From Spirochaetota bacterium (GTDB lineage Bacteria > Spirochaetota > Spirochaetia > Treponematales > Rectinemataceae), in NCBI GenBank assembly GCA_029265615.1, contig JAJUIB010000012.1:1-64000 (forward strand): a stretch of DNA of 64,000 nucleotides, written 5' to 3'. This document shows positions 36,901 through 45,624 of the stretch, in pieces; within the stretch, counting starts at the first letter, position 1, and each line of letters starts with the position of its first letter. A program made the position numbers and the translations under genes. Under the pieces are notes generated by a model. That model saw nothing but the letters and a program-made list of their open reading frames with translations. It ran no database searches and had not been told where the DNA came from.

Positions 36901-39876
36901 GCCGTCCTCGCCCTGCTGCTGGACGAGCTTCCATTCCTCGCGCACGACGGACAACGATACGGGCCGCGGCGTTGCGGGGCTGTATGCCGCGCCTGAAGGC
37001 AGAAGGGCGACATAGTCGATACCAACCGCCTCCCCCTTGCGGAAGTAGCTTGCGTAGCTTGTACCGCGAGCGGTACCGCTTGCGGTACGGGCTGCGGCGC
37101 CTATGATGAACTCCGCAGGATAGACGATGACGCCCCGCGTCGCAGAAACGCTCTGCCCCGAGAGATTGTCGGTGATGTCGGCATGCGCGACATAGCGGTA
37201 TATCTTGCCCTGGACACCCTCGGGCGCGGCCTTCTGCCGCACTGTTGCGCGTCCTTCGCCATCGAGCATGCCCGAGAACGAGGAAAGCGTGACGCGCTCG
37301 CCCCACTCATCACCCTGATTGAAGCGAAATGCCGCATAACGCGGATCGGTGGGCCGGAAGGCATAGGGCTCCTTGGTCCAGTAGCCTTCGTACGAGGCGT
37401 TCTGCATCGCGCCACCTGCGAGGTAGCTCGCGGCAAGCGTCATCGCGACATCATCGCTTGCGAAGGCGGGGAGTATGGAGGACTCGAAGGCGGCCTGGAA
37501 CTGGAGGCGGCGGAAATTCGATACGACGACCCAATCGACCGTCTCCCTGCGCGAGCCTCCGCGCCGATAGACGAGGCGGTACGAGCCGGGCTCAAGATCT
37601 TCGGGGAGGCGTAACTCGCCCCAGAATGAGCCTGCCTCCGTCGTCGTTCCCGCATTGGAGAGGACGGATTCCTCATCTTCTTCGCGTTCGAGCTTAATCT
37701 CATAGGCGAGCTTCGCCGCAGGCGAGTAGGTCCCCAGGGCGAGGTTGCGATCAATACCCCGGAATTTGAGCGTCTCACCGGGCCTGTAGATCATTCGGTC
37801 GGAGAACAGAAAGGCAACTTCCTGCGCGGCCTCGACGTCCTCGGGATCCGCGCGACCGGCCACATCGTAGCGCCAGGCGTCGTGCCCCGAGGGTTCCCAG
37901 TAGATGCGATCCTCGCCCTTCGAAACCTCGAGGGCGAGGCGATCCATTTTCCAACTCTCGCCGGGGGCCGAGACATAGAAGTTATCCCGGTAGTAGCCGG
38001 GGGGAAGCTCGAAAACCGCGACTCCCGCCTCATCGGTGCGGGCTGAGAGTTTTTCCGCATACCGCGCAAGGAGCTTAACCGTCGCCCCCTGGACCGGTCG
38101 TCCGGTTGCGAGCGAGGTGACAAGGCAGACCACCCTGTTGTAGGCGATCCGCGTCGTCACACCAAGATCGGTGACCTGGAGGAAGAGCGATGATTTGTAG
38201 CTACGTCGGTCGCGGGACTTGTCGCGCGCCTCCCAATCGACGCGCACCCAGCCCTTGCCCTCGCGGTTCAGCGAGGGTGCAAGATCGAGCACCTCGTAGT
38301 GCTTGGTCTGAGGCGGAAGTCCGCGGAGATTGACGGGCGCGAGCTGGGCCTTGGCCGCGGCCTCCTCGATACGGTTCACCTTGCGCACCCCGACCTTGAG
38401 GTATTCGAGCTCCTGCACCTCGGCGAGCGTCTTGGCGGGGAACTGAGCCTCCATCATAGCCCAGCCCTCGTGGGGGAAATAGGCGTAGCTCAGAGGGTTG
38501 CCGAGACGGAAGCGGAAGGAGCCGCCTTTTGCAAGGCTCCGACCGTAGACATCCTTGATGCCAGGGGAGATCGTGACGAGGTACTCGGCGTCGAGGTCGA
38601 ATTTGAGGCCGTTGATGCGGACGCGCCGCCCGAAAATCCCGATGTTGTCATCGGCAATGCGGAGCTCCGTCCTCGATGGATCGACGGCGGCTGCGCCCCG
38701 GCGTGACTTCTTTTCGCTCTGGAGCTCCGCGCGCGAAAGGCTCGGAGGAGCCGAAAGATTCCGCACCGAGAGAAACCCGGCAAGACCCGCAGGATCGACG
38801 GGATGGCTGAACTCGAGCCAGATCGGATTTGCGTCGTCTGCGCGATAGCGATAGAGTCCTCGCTGCGTTTCCCGAGGAAGCTCGCCGAGCGTAAAGGGAA
38901 AGAGCGTGTGAAACTGCAGGGCATACGGGACCTCGGTCGGCGCGGCGCCCGGGTAGGCGCGAGCGCCTGCCTTGAGAACGATTTCTATATCGCTGTTTTC
39001 AGGCAGGGGCGCAAGAAAGCGCAGGCGCGCGATCGATGTGGTCGGACTTGGTCGGCCCGAGCCCGCGTTCCAGGCCTCGAGCTCGAAGGCAAGTGACGCG
39101 CCGCCCCTGACCCGAACGTCAAGGCTTTTCCTCAGGCCGGCTATGTTCGCCTCACGGTTGAAATAGAGGAGTATCGCGGCGCTTTCCGCAGGCGAAAGCT
39201 CATAGGCGTCCTTTTCTGGGGCCGCTTCGCTCCTCAGGGCGAGAAGCTGAAACTCGCCGGCATGAAAGCCGAAGGAAAAGGGCGTTTTGAGCGAGGTGCC
39301 GTAGAGCGAAACCGCCTCCTTGCCCACGGTAACCCGGTATTCGGCAAGCGGCGCAAGCGATTCCTCAGGCTCGATGACGAGGGATTTCGTGCTGTTCCAG
39401 CGATAGACGCCCTTAAGGGGCGGCTCGATCGAAATGCCGGGCGCGCCGAGAAGGGGGGCGCCAAGTTTTGCGACCGGCACCATGGGCTGCGAAAACGTGA
39501 GATAGATCTGGGGGCGCGCGTTCTCGGCAAGAAGCGTCCCCCGCGGGCCGAATTCGATCACGGAGAGTTCACCGACCTTGTCCGGGCTGAGCTTCTGCCC
39601 CGCTAGCGCGGTCTGGCTAAGACCCTCGATTCCTTGCGCCGCCTGAAGGGCGAGGTCGAGACGCTCGGCGGGACGCCAATACTGGATGCGGTTCGAGGCG
39701 GGAAGGTCGGGATGGAGGACGGGAGTCGGGCCATAGGGTTCGCGAGAAGCGGCACCCGGCGAGCCGACGCTCATGCCGGGCTTGACTGGCGCCTGAGCCT
39801 GCGCGGCAAGGGGAAGAAGGACGAGGGCCAACCAGACCAACACATCATGCCACATCCGCCTGCGCTGCAGTCTCAT
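33907..39876 (-). CDS. Bacterial alpha-2-macroglobulin (YfhM-like), secreted
   Basis: 1989 residues. A Sec signal peptide (LALVLLPLAAQAQA) follows a basic start. Repeated MG-type beta domains run through the first 1200 residues, then a bait region and the thioester motif YGCNEQLSARILPL (CNEQ, matching CxEQ), with alpha/alpha-toroid helices behind it and a receptor-binding-like end. It covalently traps proteases in the periplasm. E. coli YfhM is a lipoprotein; here no lipobox is visible, so the protein may be soluble. GGGAGGAG precedes ATG 39876. It forms an operon with pbpC downstream. The gene is divergent from earP. Confidence 0.93.
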   Translation of the reverse strand: MRLQRRRMWHDVLVWLALVLLPLAAQAQAPVKPGMSVGSPGAASREPYGPTPVLHPDLPASNRIQYWRPAERLDLALQAAQGIEGLSQTALAGQKLSPDKVGELSVIEFGPRGTLLAENARPQIYLTFSQPMVPVAKLGAPLLGAPGISIEPPLKGVYRWNSTKSLVIEPEESLAPLAEYRVTVGKEAVSLYGTSLKTPFSFGFHAGEFQLLALRSEAAPEKDAYELSPAESAAILLYFNREANIAGLRKSLDVRVRGGASLAFELEAWNAGSGRPSPTTSIARLRFLAPLPENSDIEIVLKAGARAYPGAAPTEVPYALQFHTLFPFTLGELPRETQRGLYRYRADDANPIWLEFSHPVDPAGLAGFLSVRNLSAPPSLSRAELQSEKKSRRGAAAVDPSRTELRIADDNIGIFGRRVRINGLKFDLDAEYLVTISPGIKDVYGRSLAKGGSFRFRLGNPLSYAYFPHEGWAMMEAQFPAKTLAEVQELEYLKVGVRKVNRIEEAAAKAQLAPVNLRGLPPQTKHYEVLDLAPSLNREGKGWVRVDWEARDKSRDRRSYKSSLFLQVTDLGVTTRIAYNRVVCLVTSLATGRPVQGATVKLLARYAEKLSARTDEAGVAVFELPPGYYRDNFYVSAPGESWKMDRLALEVSKGEDRIYWEPSGHDAWRYDVAGRADPEDVEAAQEVAFLFSDRMIYRPGETLKFRGIDRNLALGTYSPAAKLAYEIKLEREEDEESVLSNAGTTTEAGSFWGELRLPEDLEPGSYRLVYRRGGSRRETVDWVVVSNFRRLQFQAAFESSILPAFASDDVAMTLAASYLAGGAMQNASYEGYWTKEPYAFRPTDPRYAAFRFNQGDEWGERVTLSSFSGMLDGEGRATVRQKAAPEGVQGKIYRYVAHADITDNLSGQSVSATRGVIVYPAEFIIGAAARTASGTARGTSYASYFRKGEAVGIDYVALLPSGAAYSPATPRPVSLSVVREEWKLVQQQGEDGIDSRWTHSEVPVLEREEKLAASASSFTFTPDKEGQYLIRIAAQDRLGRETVVAFRIWATGNEWVNWYGSNPNGIDLSPEKPVYAVGETARLLMRSPLPAGDYLVTVEREGIMSSRLVHYDGPTQLIELPIEERHVPVVYVAISSYSVRKGPPAHRYGEPDLDKPKGYFGLAQVRVDTSTRRIKLDIAADKPSYLPGAKATFTVTATLGGKPVPGAEICFMAVDRGVVDIVNYHVQDPMSYFYAAYRFPLGTRGGDSRAWLLDPVTYQVKDQFGGDEEDTKLSERKDFRPTAIFEPALKTGPDGKARISFTWPDNLTTYRCTALAVTAERFGLAEVDSQVRNPINVKTALPRKMRIRDTAYAGVIVTNMDAAPQRVTVRCESDLLEVDDPKERSVTIQPGASAELAFALCATRAGTGEITFTTRSAAHSEVLKERYVVEEPLVMETVASLGSVEAAADVPASFLEGLVLPADSPGGKGGLEITLGASKLPTLSGAVRYVFDYPYGCNEQLSARILPLVLFGEYIDAFGLSSRVADPRAAAEAALAQIAATQRSDGSFGIWAWSAAADYYVTVRVAHIVDLMRKKGWTLPAKLKVEPLFRYVREKRSEDLPFEFSFALRVLAEAGELRKDEAEAVLRSTRNFKAAEWSQLGLVFLALKDEARADFCLQKALGFLKQSPRSVDIDASGLGRWNDRLSSMSMLLELLVRRNPSSDIARRLVASMLAEQRAGYWQSTNTTYWVLSAFAAAVKAEGGTPDFKASVLLAGKELTSAEFRSLSGLRQVREWPFAETPLSSFPRDRLLPLEFRKEGRGTLYYGAVLRYAVPLETAVNRDEGFEVVSRITLADGSPLPAGALKRGQLYRLTVSVTSDKLREFVAVRMPVPSGADIVESVAPAWRLGGAADAGFGAGAEPTPRRGGDEYGYDDEACCDDGYYAASTVKVFDNEAHAYVTRFAPGTQSFSVLFRATSAGVFPVPPATAECMYEPEVFGRDVSTLVLIAR

Positions 39877-40013
39877 AACTCCTCCCGCCGCTACTGTTGC
39901 TGTTCGGCCACAAACGTAGCACACAAAGGCCCGGCCCTCAAGTTTTGCTACCCCGAAAGCGGGCCCACTTCCCGCAGTTTATCGGCACCTGATACACTGC
40001 GCTCGCGCACCCT

Positions 40014-41183
40014 ATGAAGATCGACCTTCTCTGCCGCGTCATCGACAACTACGGCGACATCGGCGTCGTCTACCGGCTCGCCAAGGCGCTTTCGGCGCTC
40101 GAACCCACACTCGAACTCAGGCTCATCGTCGATGGACTTTCCTCATTCAGCGCGCTTGTGCCGGAAATCGAGCCCTGCCGCGAGGAACAGCGCTGCCGCG
40201 GCTGGGAAATCTATCCCTGGGAGCTCCCCAAGGGACAGGCCCGACAGCGCTTTCGCGCATATAGGCCCCGCCTGATTGTCGAAGCCTTTGCCTGCGGCAA
40301 GCCCGCGTGGTATGAGGAGCTCGTTTTCGACCCCGCCGACCCCGAGCCGCGCACCATCCTCAATCTCGAGTACCTTACCGCGGAAGACTACGCAGCGGAG
40401 TTCCACCTCTTCCGCGCGGCGACGCGCTCTCCCCTTGTGCGAAAGTTCTTCTTCATGCCTGGCTTCACTGAGGGCACGGCCGGCCTCATTCTGGATCGGG
40501 ACTTTGCCGCCACCCGTGAGCGCCTTTCGGACCCGGCAGGACGTCAAGCCGCACGTCTTGCCGCGGCGCGGCGCGCCGGTCTTGCGTTCAGCGCCGCGGA
40601 CGCCGCGCGGCTCTGGGTGCTCGTATTCAGTTACGAACGGGATTTCAGGCGCATCGTCGCCGACCTTGCCGCCTACGGACAACAGAGGCCCCTTCTCGCC
40701 CTCGTCGCAGCCGGTCGTTCGTCCTCGCCCTTTTTCGCGGCGTGGGAGGAGGCGGGCCGCCCCTTCCCCGCTCACCAGATCCCCTTTCTGCGCCAGGAAG
40801 CATGGGACGAGCTTCTTCTTGCCGCAGACGTTTCGATCGTCCGCGGCGAGGAAAGTCTTGCACGCGCCGCCTTGGGCGGCAGACCCTTCCTCTGGCATGC
40901 ATATCTCCAGGATGAGGCCCACCAGCTCGTCAAGGTTCAGGCCCTCCTTGATTGCATGCGTCCGCACTTTGCGCCGGAAGACCATGCCGTGCTCTCATCG
41001 CTCTTTCTCGCATTCAACGACCGCCGCGTCGACAGTCCGGCCTCAGGCGGTGGCGAAGCCCTCCTGCCCTTCCTCGAGCGCCTGCCGAGCCTCGAAACGG
41101 GCTTCGCCTCCTTTGCGCGAAAGCTCGACTCCCTCGGCGACCTCGCCCTCCACCTACTGACATTTTTCCGCGAAATAGGCTAA
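40014..41183 (+). CDS. earP: EF-P arginine rhamnosyltransferase EarP
   Basis: 389 residues of the DUF2331 GT-B family. The N-terminus IDLLCRVIDNYGDIGVVYRL contains the catalytic aspartates (D11, D15; D13/D17 in characterised enzymes), with NLEYLTAEDYAA in the middle and SIVRGEESLARAALGGRPFL, then WHAYLQDE, in the C-terminal nucleotide-sugar-binding part. It transfers rhamnose from TDP-rhamnose to Arg32 of EF-P, allowing polyproline translation. The efp gene follows 89 bases downstream and has the matching arginine, which confirms the call. TDP-rhamnose synthesis genes are not in the window. An extended -10 (TGATACACT) lies before the gene. Confidence 0.96.
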   Translation: MKIDLLCRVIDNYGDIGVVYRLAKALSALEPTLELRLIVDGLSSFSALVPEIEPCREEQRCRGWEIYPWELPKGQARQRFRAYRPRLIVEAFACGKPAWYEELVFDPADPEPRTILNLEYLTAEDYAAEFHLFRAATRSPLVRKFFFMPGFTEGTAGLILDRDFAATRERLSDPAGRQAARLAAARRAGLAFSAADAARLWVLVFSYERDFRRIVADLAAYGQQRPLLALVAAGRSSSPFFAAWEEAGRPFPAHQIPFLRQEAWDELLLAADVSIVRGEESLARAALGGRPFLWHAYLQDEAHQLVKVQALLDCMRPHFAPEDHAVLSSLFLAFNDRRVDSPASGGGEALLPFLERLPSLETGFASFARKLDSLGDLALHLLTFFREIG

Positions 41184-41206
41184 AATAGCCCGACGAGACA
41201 GTCGAA

Positions 41207-41242
41207 AGGGCCCCCTCCCCATGGGGAGACGGACCGGGCCCT
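41207..41242 (+). promoter_or_regulatory. Structured efp leader
   Basis: An outer AGGGCCC/GGGCCCT pair (41207-41213, 41236-41242) encloses a perfect palindrome CTCCCCATGGGGAG (41215-41228), between earP and efp. It is not followed by a long U-run. It could be an attenuator, an RNA processing site or a control element that adjusts efp over earP. Confidence 0.5.
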
Positions 41243-41272
41243 CATCCTTTTCCATAGCGAGGGTTCACTCCC

Positions 41273-41839
41273 ATGATAATGACCGGCGATATCCACGGCG
41301 GCACCGTCTTCAAAGTCGGCAACGATGTCTACATCGTCCAGCGTATGCTTGGCATCAAGGGCGGGCGCAACGGCCAGGTCAAGCGGCTCCGCGTTAAAAA
41401 CATCGTCACCGGCTCCACCTGCGAGCTCGGCCTTGACATGGGCGAGAAGTTCGAGGACGTCCAACTCGATTACCACAAGATGAAGCTTTCGTACATCGAC
41501 GGCGACACCTATGTCTTCATCGACCAGGAGAGCTACGAGCAGTACGAACTCACGAAAGAGGACCTGGGCGACAACGCCGGGTACATCACGCCCGAGGATG
41601 ATTTCGAGGTCGAAGTCTGCTTCTACGAGGGGAAGCCCGTCGGCATGACCCTTCCCATCGCGATCGAGCGGACGATCACCTACTGCGAACCCGGCGTCAA
41701 GGGCGACACCTCCGGTAAGACCTTTAAGCCGGCGACGCTTGACACCGGCATCGAGATCTCCGTGCCCCTTTTCTGCGAAATCGGCACGAAGATCAAGCTC
41801 GACACCCGTGACGGCACCTTCATCGAGCGCGTGAAGTAA
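41273..41839 (+). CDS. efp: Elongation factor P, rhamnosylated-arginine type
   Basis: 188 residues with the three-domain EF-P length. The loop that reaches the ribosomal P-site reads GIKGGRNGQVKRL, with Arg at position 32, the residue modified by EarP; EF-Ps modified by EpmA have Lys here. The C-terminal GTKIKLDTRDGTFIERVK is conserved. It relieves ribosome stalling at polyproline. GAGGG ten bases upstream supports ATG 41273; ATG 41279 is possible but badly spaced. A perfect terminator follows. It lies directly downstream of earP. Confidence 0.97.
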   Translation: MIMTGDIHGGTVFKVGNDVYIVQRMLGIKGGRNGQVKRLRVKNIVTGSTCELGLDMGEKFEDVQLDYHKMKLSYIDGDTYVFIDQESYEQYELTKEDLGDNAGYITPEDDFEVEVCFYEGKPVGMTLPIAIERTITYCEPGVKGDTSGKTFKPATLDTGIEISVPLFCEIGTKIKLDTRDGTFIERVK

Positions 41840-41870
41840 GACTAGGCCCTGCCTGCCTCCTTCCTGCATG

Positions 41871-41899
41871 AAAAAGACCGCCCTAAAGGCGGTCTTTTT
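41871..41899. terminator. Bidirectional intrinsic terminator after efp
   Basis: AAAAAGACCGCC-CTAAA-GGCGGTCTTTTT, a perfect 12-bp inverted repeat with A- and T-runs, between efp and the convergent M3 peptidase gene. It works in both directions. Confidence 0.92.
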
Positions 41900-41918
41900 C
41901 ATTGTGTAAGAGGCTATC

Positions 41919-43664
41919 CTACAGCTTCTTCTCTTCTTCTGCGATCCGTTCCTCGAGGAAGTCCGCCGCCTCTTTGAGCGTCGCGGTGTCGAAGGCGAAG
42001 CGGCCGCCCGATGCCGCGAAAAGCTCGGGCAGACTCACCGAGTAGCCGAGCGAAAGGCCGCGGAGGTAGCCCTGGACCGCGGCCTCCTTGTCCTTGCGCG
42101 ACCGCGCGTATATCTGCGTGGCGCACAGTTGGGCAAGGCCGTACTCGATGTAGTAGAACGGATAGTGGAAGGGGTGGAGCTTCCGCTGCCAGCCCTTGGC
42201 CTTTGCCGCTTCAAGGCCCGTCCAATCGACCCCCTTGATGAAACGGTCCCAGAGCCCCGCCCAGGCCTTGTCGCAGGCCGCAGCGTCGGCACCCGCCTCG
42301 CCTGCCTCATAGGCCCAGTGCTGAAATCCGTCGACGACCGCCATGAAGGGCCAGAAGAGAAGGAACTGCTCGAGGTGCATGATGGCGGCGCGGGACGCCT
42401 CCTCATCGGTATAGAAGGCGCCCTCGGCCTTCGTAAGGTAGGGCGAACCAAGGAGTTCCATGCTCATGGAGGCAACCTCGGCGAATTCGGCGGGATAGTC
42501 CCAGAGCTGGTAATAGCGCAAGGCGGGATTCCGATAGCATTGGAATGTGTGAAAGGCGTGGCCCATCTCGTGCAGGCAGGTATCGACATCGGCCGGGCCG
42601 CCTGCGGCGTTCATGAGGACGAAGGGCCGCCGTGACGCATTGAGGCCTGTGCAGTAGGCGCCGGGCGCCTTGCCCTTGTAATTGTCGAGGTCGTAGAGCC
42701 GCTCCGCCTTCATGAGGCGGAAATAGTCGCCGAGGCGGGGATCGACGCGATCGAAAACGCCCTCGACCTTCGCCTCGAGTTCGGCGGCGTCCTTGAACGG
42801 CCGTAGCGGCGGGCGGCCGAAGCAATCGACATTGATGTCCGTCTGACGCATAACGTCAACGGACACGTCCCAGGGGCGGAGCCGTTCGACACCGAGGCGC
42901 CTTGCACGACGCTCATACACGCGCGCCGCAGCGGGGACGACCGCCTCTTCGATGGCGTCGCGGAAGGCCGCGCAGTCCGCGGGGCTATAGTCGAAGCGGA
43001 GACGCGCCTTCCAGGCAAAATCGCGGTAATCCCCGCATCCCGCGTTGGTCGCTATCCGCCTGCGGATGCCCATGAGGCGGCTCCAGATGCCGTCGATCGC
43101 CGGGGCGTCGGCGAGCACGCGGTTCATCGCAAGGCGCCAGCCCTTTTCGCGCAAGTCGCGGGAGGCACCCGAAAGTCTTCCGACAAGCTGGGTGATCGTA
43201 AGCTCTTCGCCCTCCCAGCTCACGGTACGCGCAGAGACGAGCTTGTCGTACTCGAGGGCGGTCTTTTCGTGCTCGGTATAGAGCGGAAGGTTCTCCGCGC
43301 GGTAGAGCGCCGCTTCCGCACGCATGTTTCGCAAGGGGATGGCAAAGCCCTCGGGCTCAAGGCCGCTTTCAAGGAGCTTCCGCTTGAGCACCTGCTCGGC
43401 GGCCTGGGCAGGCTCGCCCACCCCCTCAAGGAAGGCCGTATAACGTTTTTCGAGTTCGGGGTCGTCTGCATGGAGATCGAGGGCGATGCGGAGCCGCGTA
43501 CCGACCTCCTGGACAAGCGAAGCGAGGGCGGTCCAGTCGAGCATCCAGGCATCGAGGTTTTGCGCATCAAGCGGGCGTGCGGCAAGCTCGTCGAAATGAA
43601 CTTTGAACCGGGGCCAGTCCCAGTCGAGAGCTGACTCAGGCTTTGCAGGAAGATCGAGCGGCAT
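41919..43664 (-). CDS. M3-family oligoendopeptidase (PepF-like)
   Basis: 581 residues. The zinc motif is intact: CLHEMGHAFHTF (HExxH), with the downstream Glu ligand in WDYPAEFAEVASMSME, and the C-terminal FHYPFYYIEYGLAQ is the PepF/M3B signature. It has no signal peptide and degrades peptides in the cytoplasm. GGAGAG precedes ATG 43664; the ORF opening at 43679 is less likely. It is a single gene between two unrelated units, with a gap of 130 bases to the antiporter. Substrate size preference cannot be predicted. Confidence 0.92.
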   Translation of the reverse strand: MPLDLPAKPESALDWDWPRFKVHFDELAARPLDAQNLDAWMLDWTALASLVQEVGTRLRIALDLHADDPELEKRYTAFLEGVGEPAQAAEQVLKRKLLESGLEPEGFAIPLRNMRAEAALYRAENLPLYTEHEKTALEYDKLVSARTVSWEGEELTITQLVGRLSGASRDLREKGWRLAMNRVLADAPAIDGIWSRLMGIRRRIATNAGCGDYRDFAWKARLRFDYSPADCAAFRDAIEEAVVPAAARVYERRARRLGVERLRPWDVSVDVMRQTDINVDCFGRPPLRPFKDAAELEAKVEGVFDRVDPRLGDYFRLMKAERLYDLDNYKGKAPGAYCTGLNASRRPFVLMNAAGGPADVDTCLHEMGHAFHTFQCYRNPALRYYQLWDYPAEFAEVASMSMELLGSPYLTKAEGAFYTDEEASRAAIMHLEQFLLFWPFMAVVDGFQHWAYEAGEAGADAAACDKAWAGLWDRFIKGVDWTGLEAAKAKGWQRKLHPFHYPFYYIEYGLAQLCATQIYARSRKDKEAAVQGYLRGLSLGYSVSLPELFAASGGRFAFDTATLKEAADFLEERIAEEEKKL

Positions 43665-43794
43665 GGTATCTCTCCTCATGGTCGCCGTCTTTTGGCGATC
43701 TAGGCGCCAGTGTGCCCCAGGCCATGAAGGACGTCAAGAAATTCCGGCCGCTTAAATCCCCCTCGGGGGCGCATCGATCCTGAGCATAGCGGGC

Positions 43795-45228
43795 TTAGGG
43801 CGCGCCAAGCGCCTTTGCTATGTCCGCATCCCTGCCGCGGGGAGCAAGCACAAACAACAGGTCGCCCGCCTCGATGCGCGTGTCGCCGCGGGGGGCGATG
43901 AGGCGGTCCCGCCGTACGATGGAGCTTATGAGTATGTCGTGATCAAGGCCAAGTTCAGCGATACACCGTCCGCAGGCGGCAAAGTCCACTTCGACAGGGA
44001 TTTCAAGCATGCCGTAGTCGCTTCGGCCGAGCGAATGGAGTTCGAGCGTGTGCAGACTACGCGGTTTTGCGGGCATGGCGAGCCCTAGTCGCCGCGCCAG
44101 GGCGCCTAAGCTCGTTCCCTGGAACAGGCAGCTTGCAAGCACGGCGAAAAAGATAACAGAAAACACCTCGCCCTCGGGGTCGAGCCCGTAGGCGGCGGGA
44201 TAGGTCGCAAGGACGATCGGCACCGCGCCCTTGACGCCTCCCCACATGATGAGGAGGCGCTCCCGTGCCGTATAGCGGAAAGGCAGGGTGCAGGCAAGGA
44301 CCGCAAGAGGCCGCGCGACAAAGATGAGTAAAACTGCGACCGTGAGCGCCTCGCCCGCGATGAGGACGAAGCGGCTTGGAAAGGCAAGTAGGCCGAGCAT
44401 GAGAAACAACGCGATGTTGCCGAATGCCGAGAGGCTTTCAAGAAAATTCCCGACGCCGCGCTTACCGGCGAATTCGGCGTTGCCGAGCCAGTAGCCCATG
44501 AAGAACACCGCGATGACGCCGTTCGCCCGCGCAAGGCCGGATAACGCATATGCGAGGAGGATGAGCCCCACGGCGAGGACATCGTAGTAGCCGCGGCTCT
44601 CCGAGCCAAGCCGATCGAAAAGCCAGGCCGCGACCCTGCTCATAAGCGCGCCCACCGCGATGCCGCCTGCAAGCTGCCACACAAGCGCAAGAGTGAACGC
44701 AAGCGGCCCCGAACCGCCGCCTGAAAGGCTTTCGACGAAGGCGAGCGTGAGTAGGATCGCCATGGGATCGTTGGCCGCGGATTCGACGTTGAGCGTCGCC
44801 GCCGCCTTGCCGGCGATGGGGTTCCTCCGGGTGATCGACATCACTGCCGCCGCGTCAGTGGATGAGATAATCGCCGATATCATAAGCGCACGGACAAAAT
44901 CAAGGCCGAGCGCGAGATGGACGAAAAAACCGAGCGCGAGCGCGGTGAGTGCGACGCCGACGGTCGCAAGCGAGAGCGCGGGCCCGGCGACCGAGCGAAG
45001 CTCCGATCTACTCGTCCTAAAGCCGCCGTCGAAGAGGATGAATATGAGGATGAGATCCGCGATCTTCTTGGTGAGCGCCGCGTCATCGAAGTATATGAGG
45101 TTGAGGACATCCGAACCAGCAATAAAGCCGATGCCGATAAACACGACAAGCACCGGAATGCCGAAGCGGAGACTCATCTTGGCTGCGAACACCGCAGCGA
45201 CGAGGAGAAGTGCGACGAGCAGAATCAT
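43795..45228 (-). CDS. Cation/proton antiporter (CPA1, NhaP2/CvrA-like) with TrkA-C domain
   Basis: 477 residues with about 12 transmembrane segments. The exchanger core contains LILIFILFDGGFRT, ISSTDAAAVMSI and NVESAANDPMAI (ND motif of CPA1 ion binding). Residues from about 400 are a soluble TrkA-C-like domain ending in AGDLLFVLAPRGRDADI, which in NhaP2/CvrA regulates K+/H+ exchange. K+ or Na+ specificity is not settled by the motifs. AAGGAGGTGACC gives an excellent start at 45228, rejecting the ORF extension to 45321. It is transcribed in the same direction as the RRM gene but separated by a terminator. Confidence 0.92.
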   Translation of the reverse strand: MILLVALLLVAAVFAAKMSLRFGIPVLVVFIGIGFIAGSDVLNLIYFDDAALTKKIADLILIFILFDGGFRTSRSELRSVAGPALSLATVGVALTALALGFFVHLALGLDFVRALMISAIISSTDAAAVMSITRRNPIAGKAAATLNVESAANDPMAILLTLAFVESLSGGGSGPLAFTLALVWQLAGGIAVGALMSRVAAWLFDRLGSESRGYYDVLAVGLILLAYALSGLARANGVIAVFFMGYWLGNAEFAGKRGVGNFLESLSAFGNIALFLMLGLLAFPSRFVLIAGEALTVAVLLIFVARPLAVLACTLPFRYTARERLLIMWGGVKGAVPIVLATYPAAYGLDPEGEVFSVIFFAVLASCLFQGTSLGALARRLGLAMPAKPRSLHTLELHSLGRSDYGMLEIPVEVDFAACGRCIAELGLDHDILISSIVRRDRLIAPRGDTRIEAGDLLFVLAPRGRDADIAKALGAP

Positions 45229-45292
45229 GGTCACCTCCTTCCGGCGCGGGCCATGCGGCTTGCCTTGCCTCGTTCGGAAGCACAAAATAAAA

Positions 45293-45317
45293 AGCCCGAC
45301 CGTCGGACGGCCGGGCT
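45293..45317 (-). terminator. Terminator of the RRM protein gene
   Basis: 11-bp stem with one A-C mismatch (AGCCCG-A-CCGTC against GACGG-C-CGGGCT) followed on the minus strand by TTTTTATTTT. It separates the RRM gene from the antiporter gene. Confidence 0.85.
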
Positions 45318-45337
45318 CCATCGCGCGAAGGACTCGC

Positions 45338-45610
45338 TTACCAGCGGGTATCGTCGCGGCGGGGCTTGTCCATCGCCTCGTTGACGCGGAGCATGCGTCC
45401 GTCGAGGTTCTGGCCGTTCATGCCGGCGATCGCGGCGGCAGCCTCATCCTCGGAGCTCATCTCCACAAAACCAAAGCCCTTCGACTGGCCGGAATCGCGG
45501 TCGATGATGATGCGCGCGGAAACGACGTTGCCGAAGTTCATGAAGGCGGAGCGGAGGCTATCCTCGACGGTGTTGTAGGAGAGGTTGCCGACGTAGATCT
45601 TCTTGCCCAT
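45338..45610 (-). CDS. RRM-type RNA-binding protein
   Basis: 90 residues, a single RRM. RNP2 is KIYVGNL at the N-terminus and RNP1 is SKGFGFVEM; the C-terminus is a short basic tail. Such Rbp proteins act as RNA chaperones, often cold-induced in cyanobacteria and other bacteria. AAGGAAG precedes the ATG. A candidate promoter lies about 200 bases upstream, giving a long structured leader (hairpins at 45625-45642 and 45655-45671), which suggests post-transcriptional control. The gene ends in its own terminator. Confidence 0.95.
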   Translation of the reverse strand: MGKKIYVGNLSYNTVEDSLRSAFMNFGNVVSARIIIDRDSGQSKGFGFVEMSSEDEAAAAIAGMNGQNLDGRMLRVNEAMDKPRRDDTRW

Positions 45611-45624
45611 TGGGTCTTCCTTCG

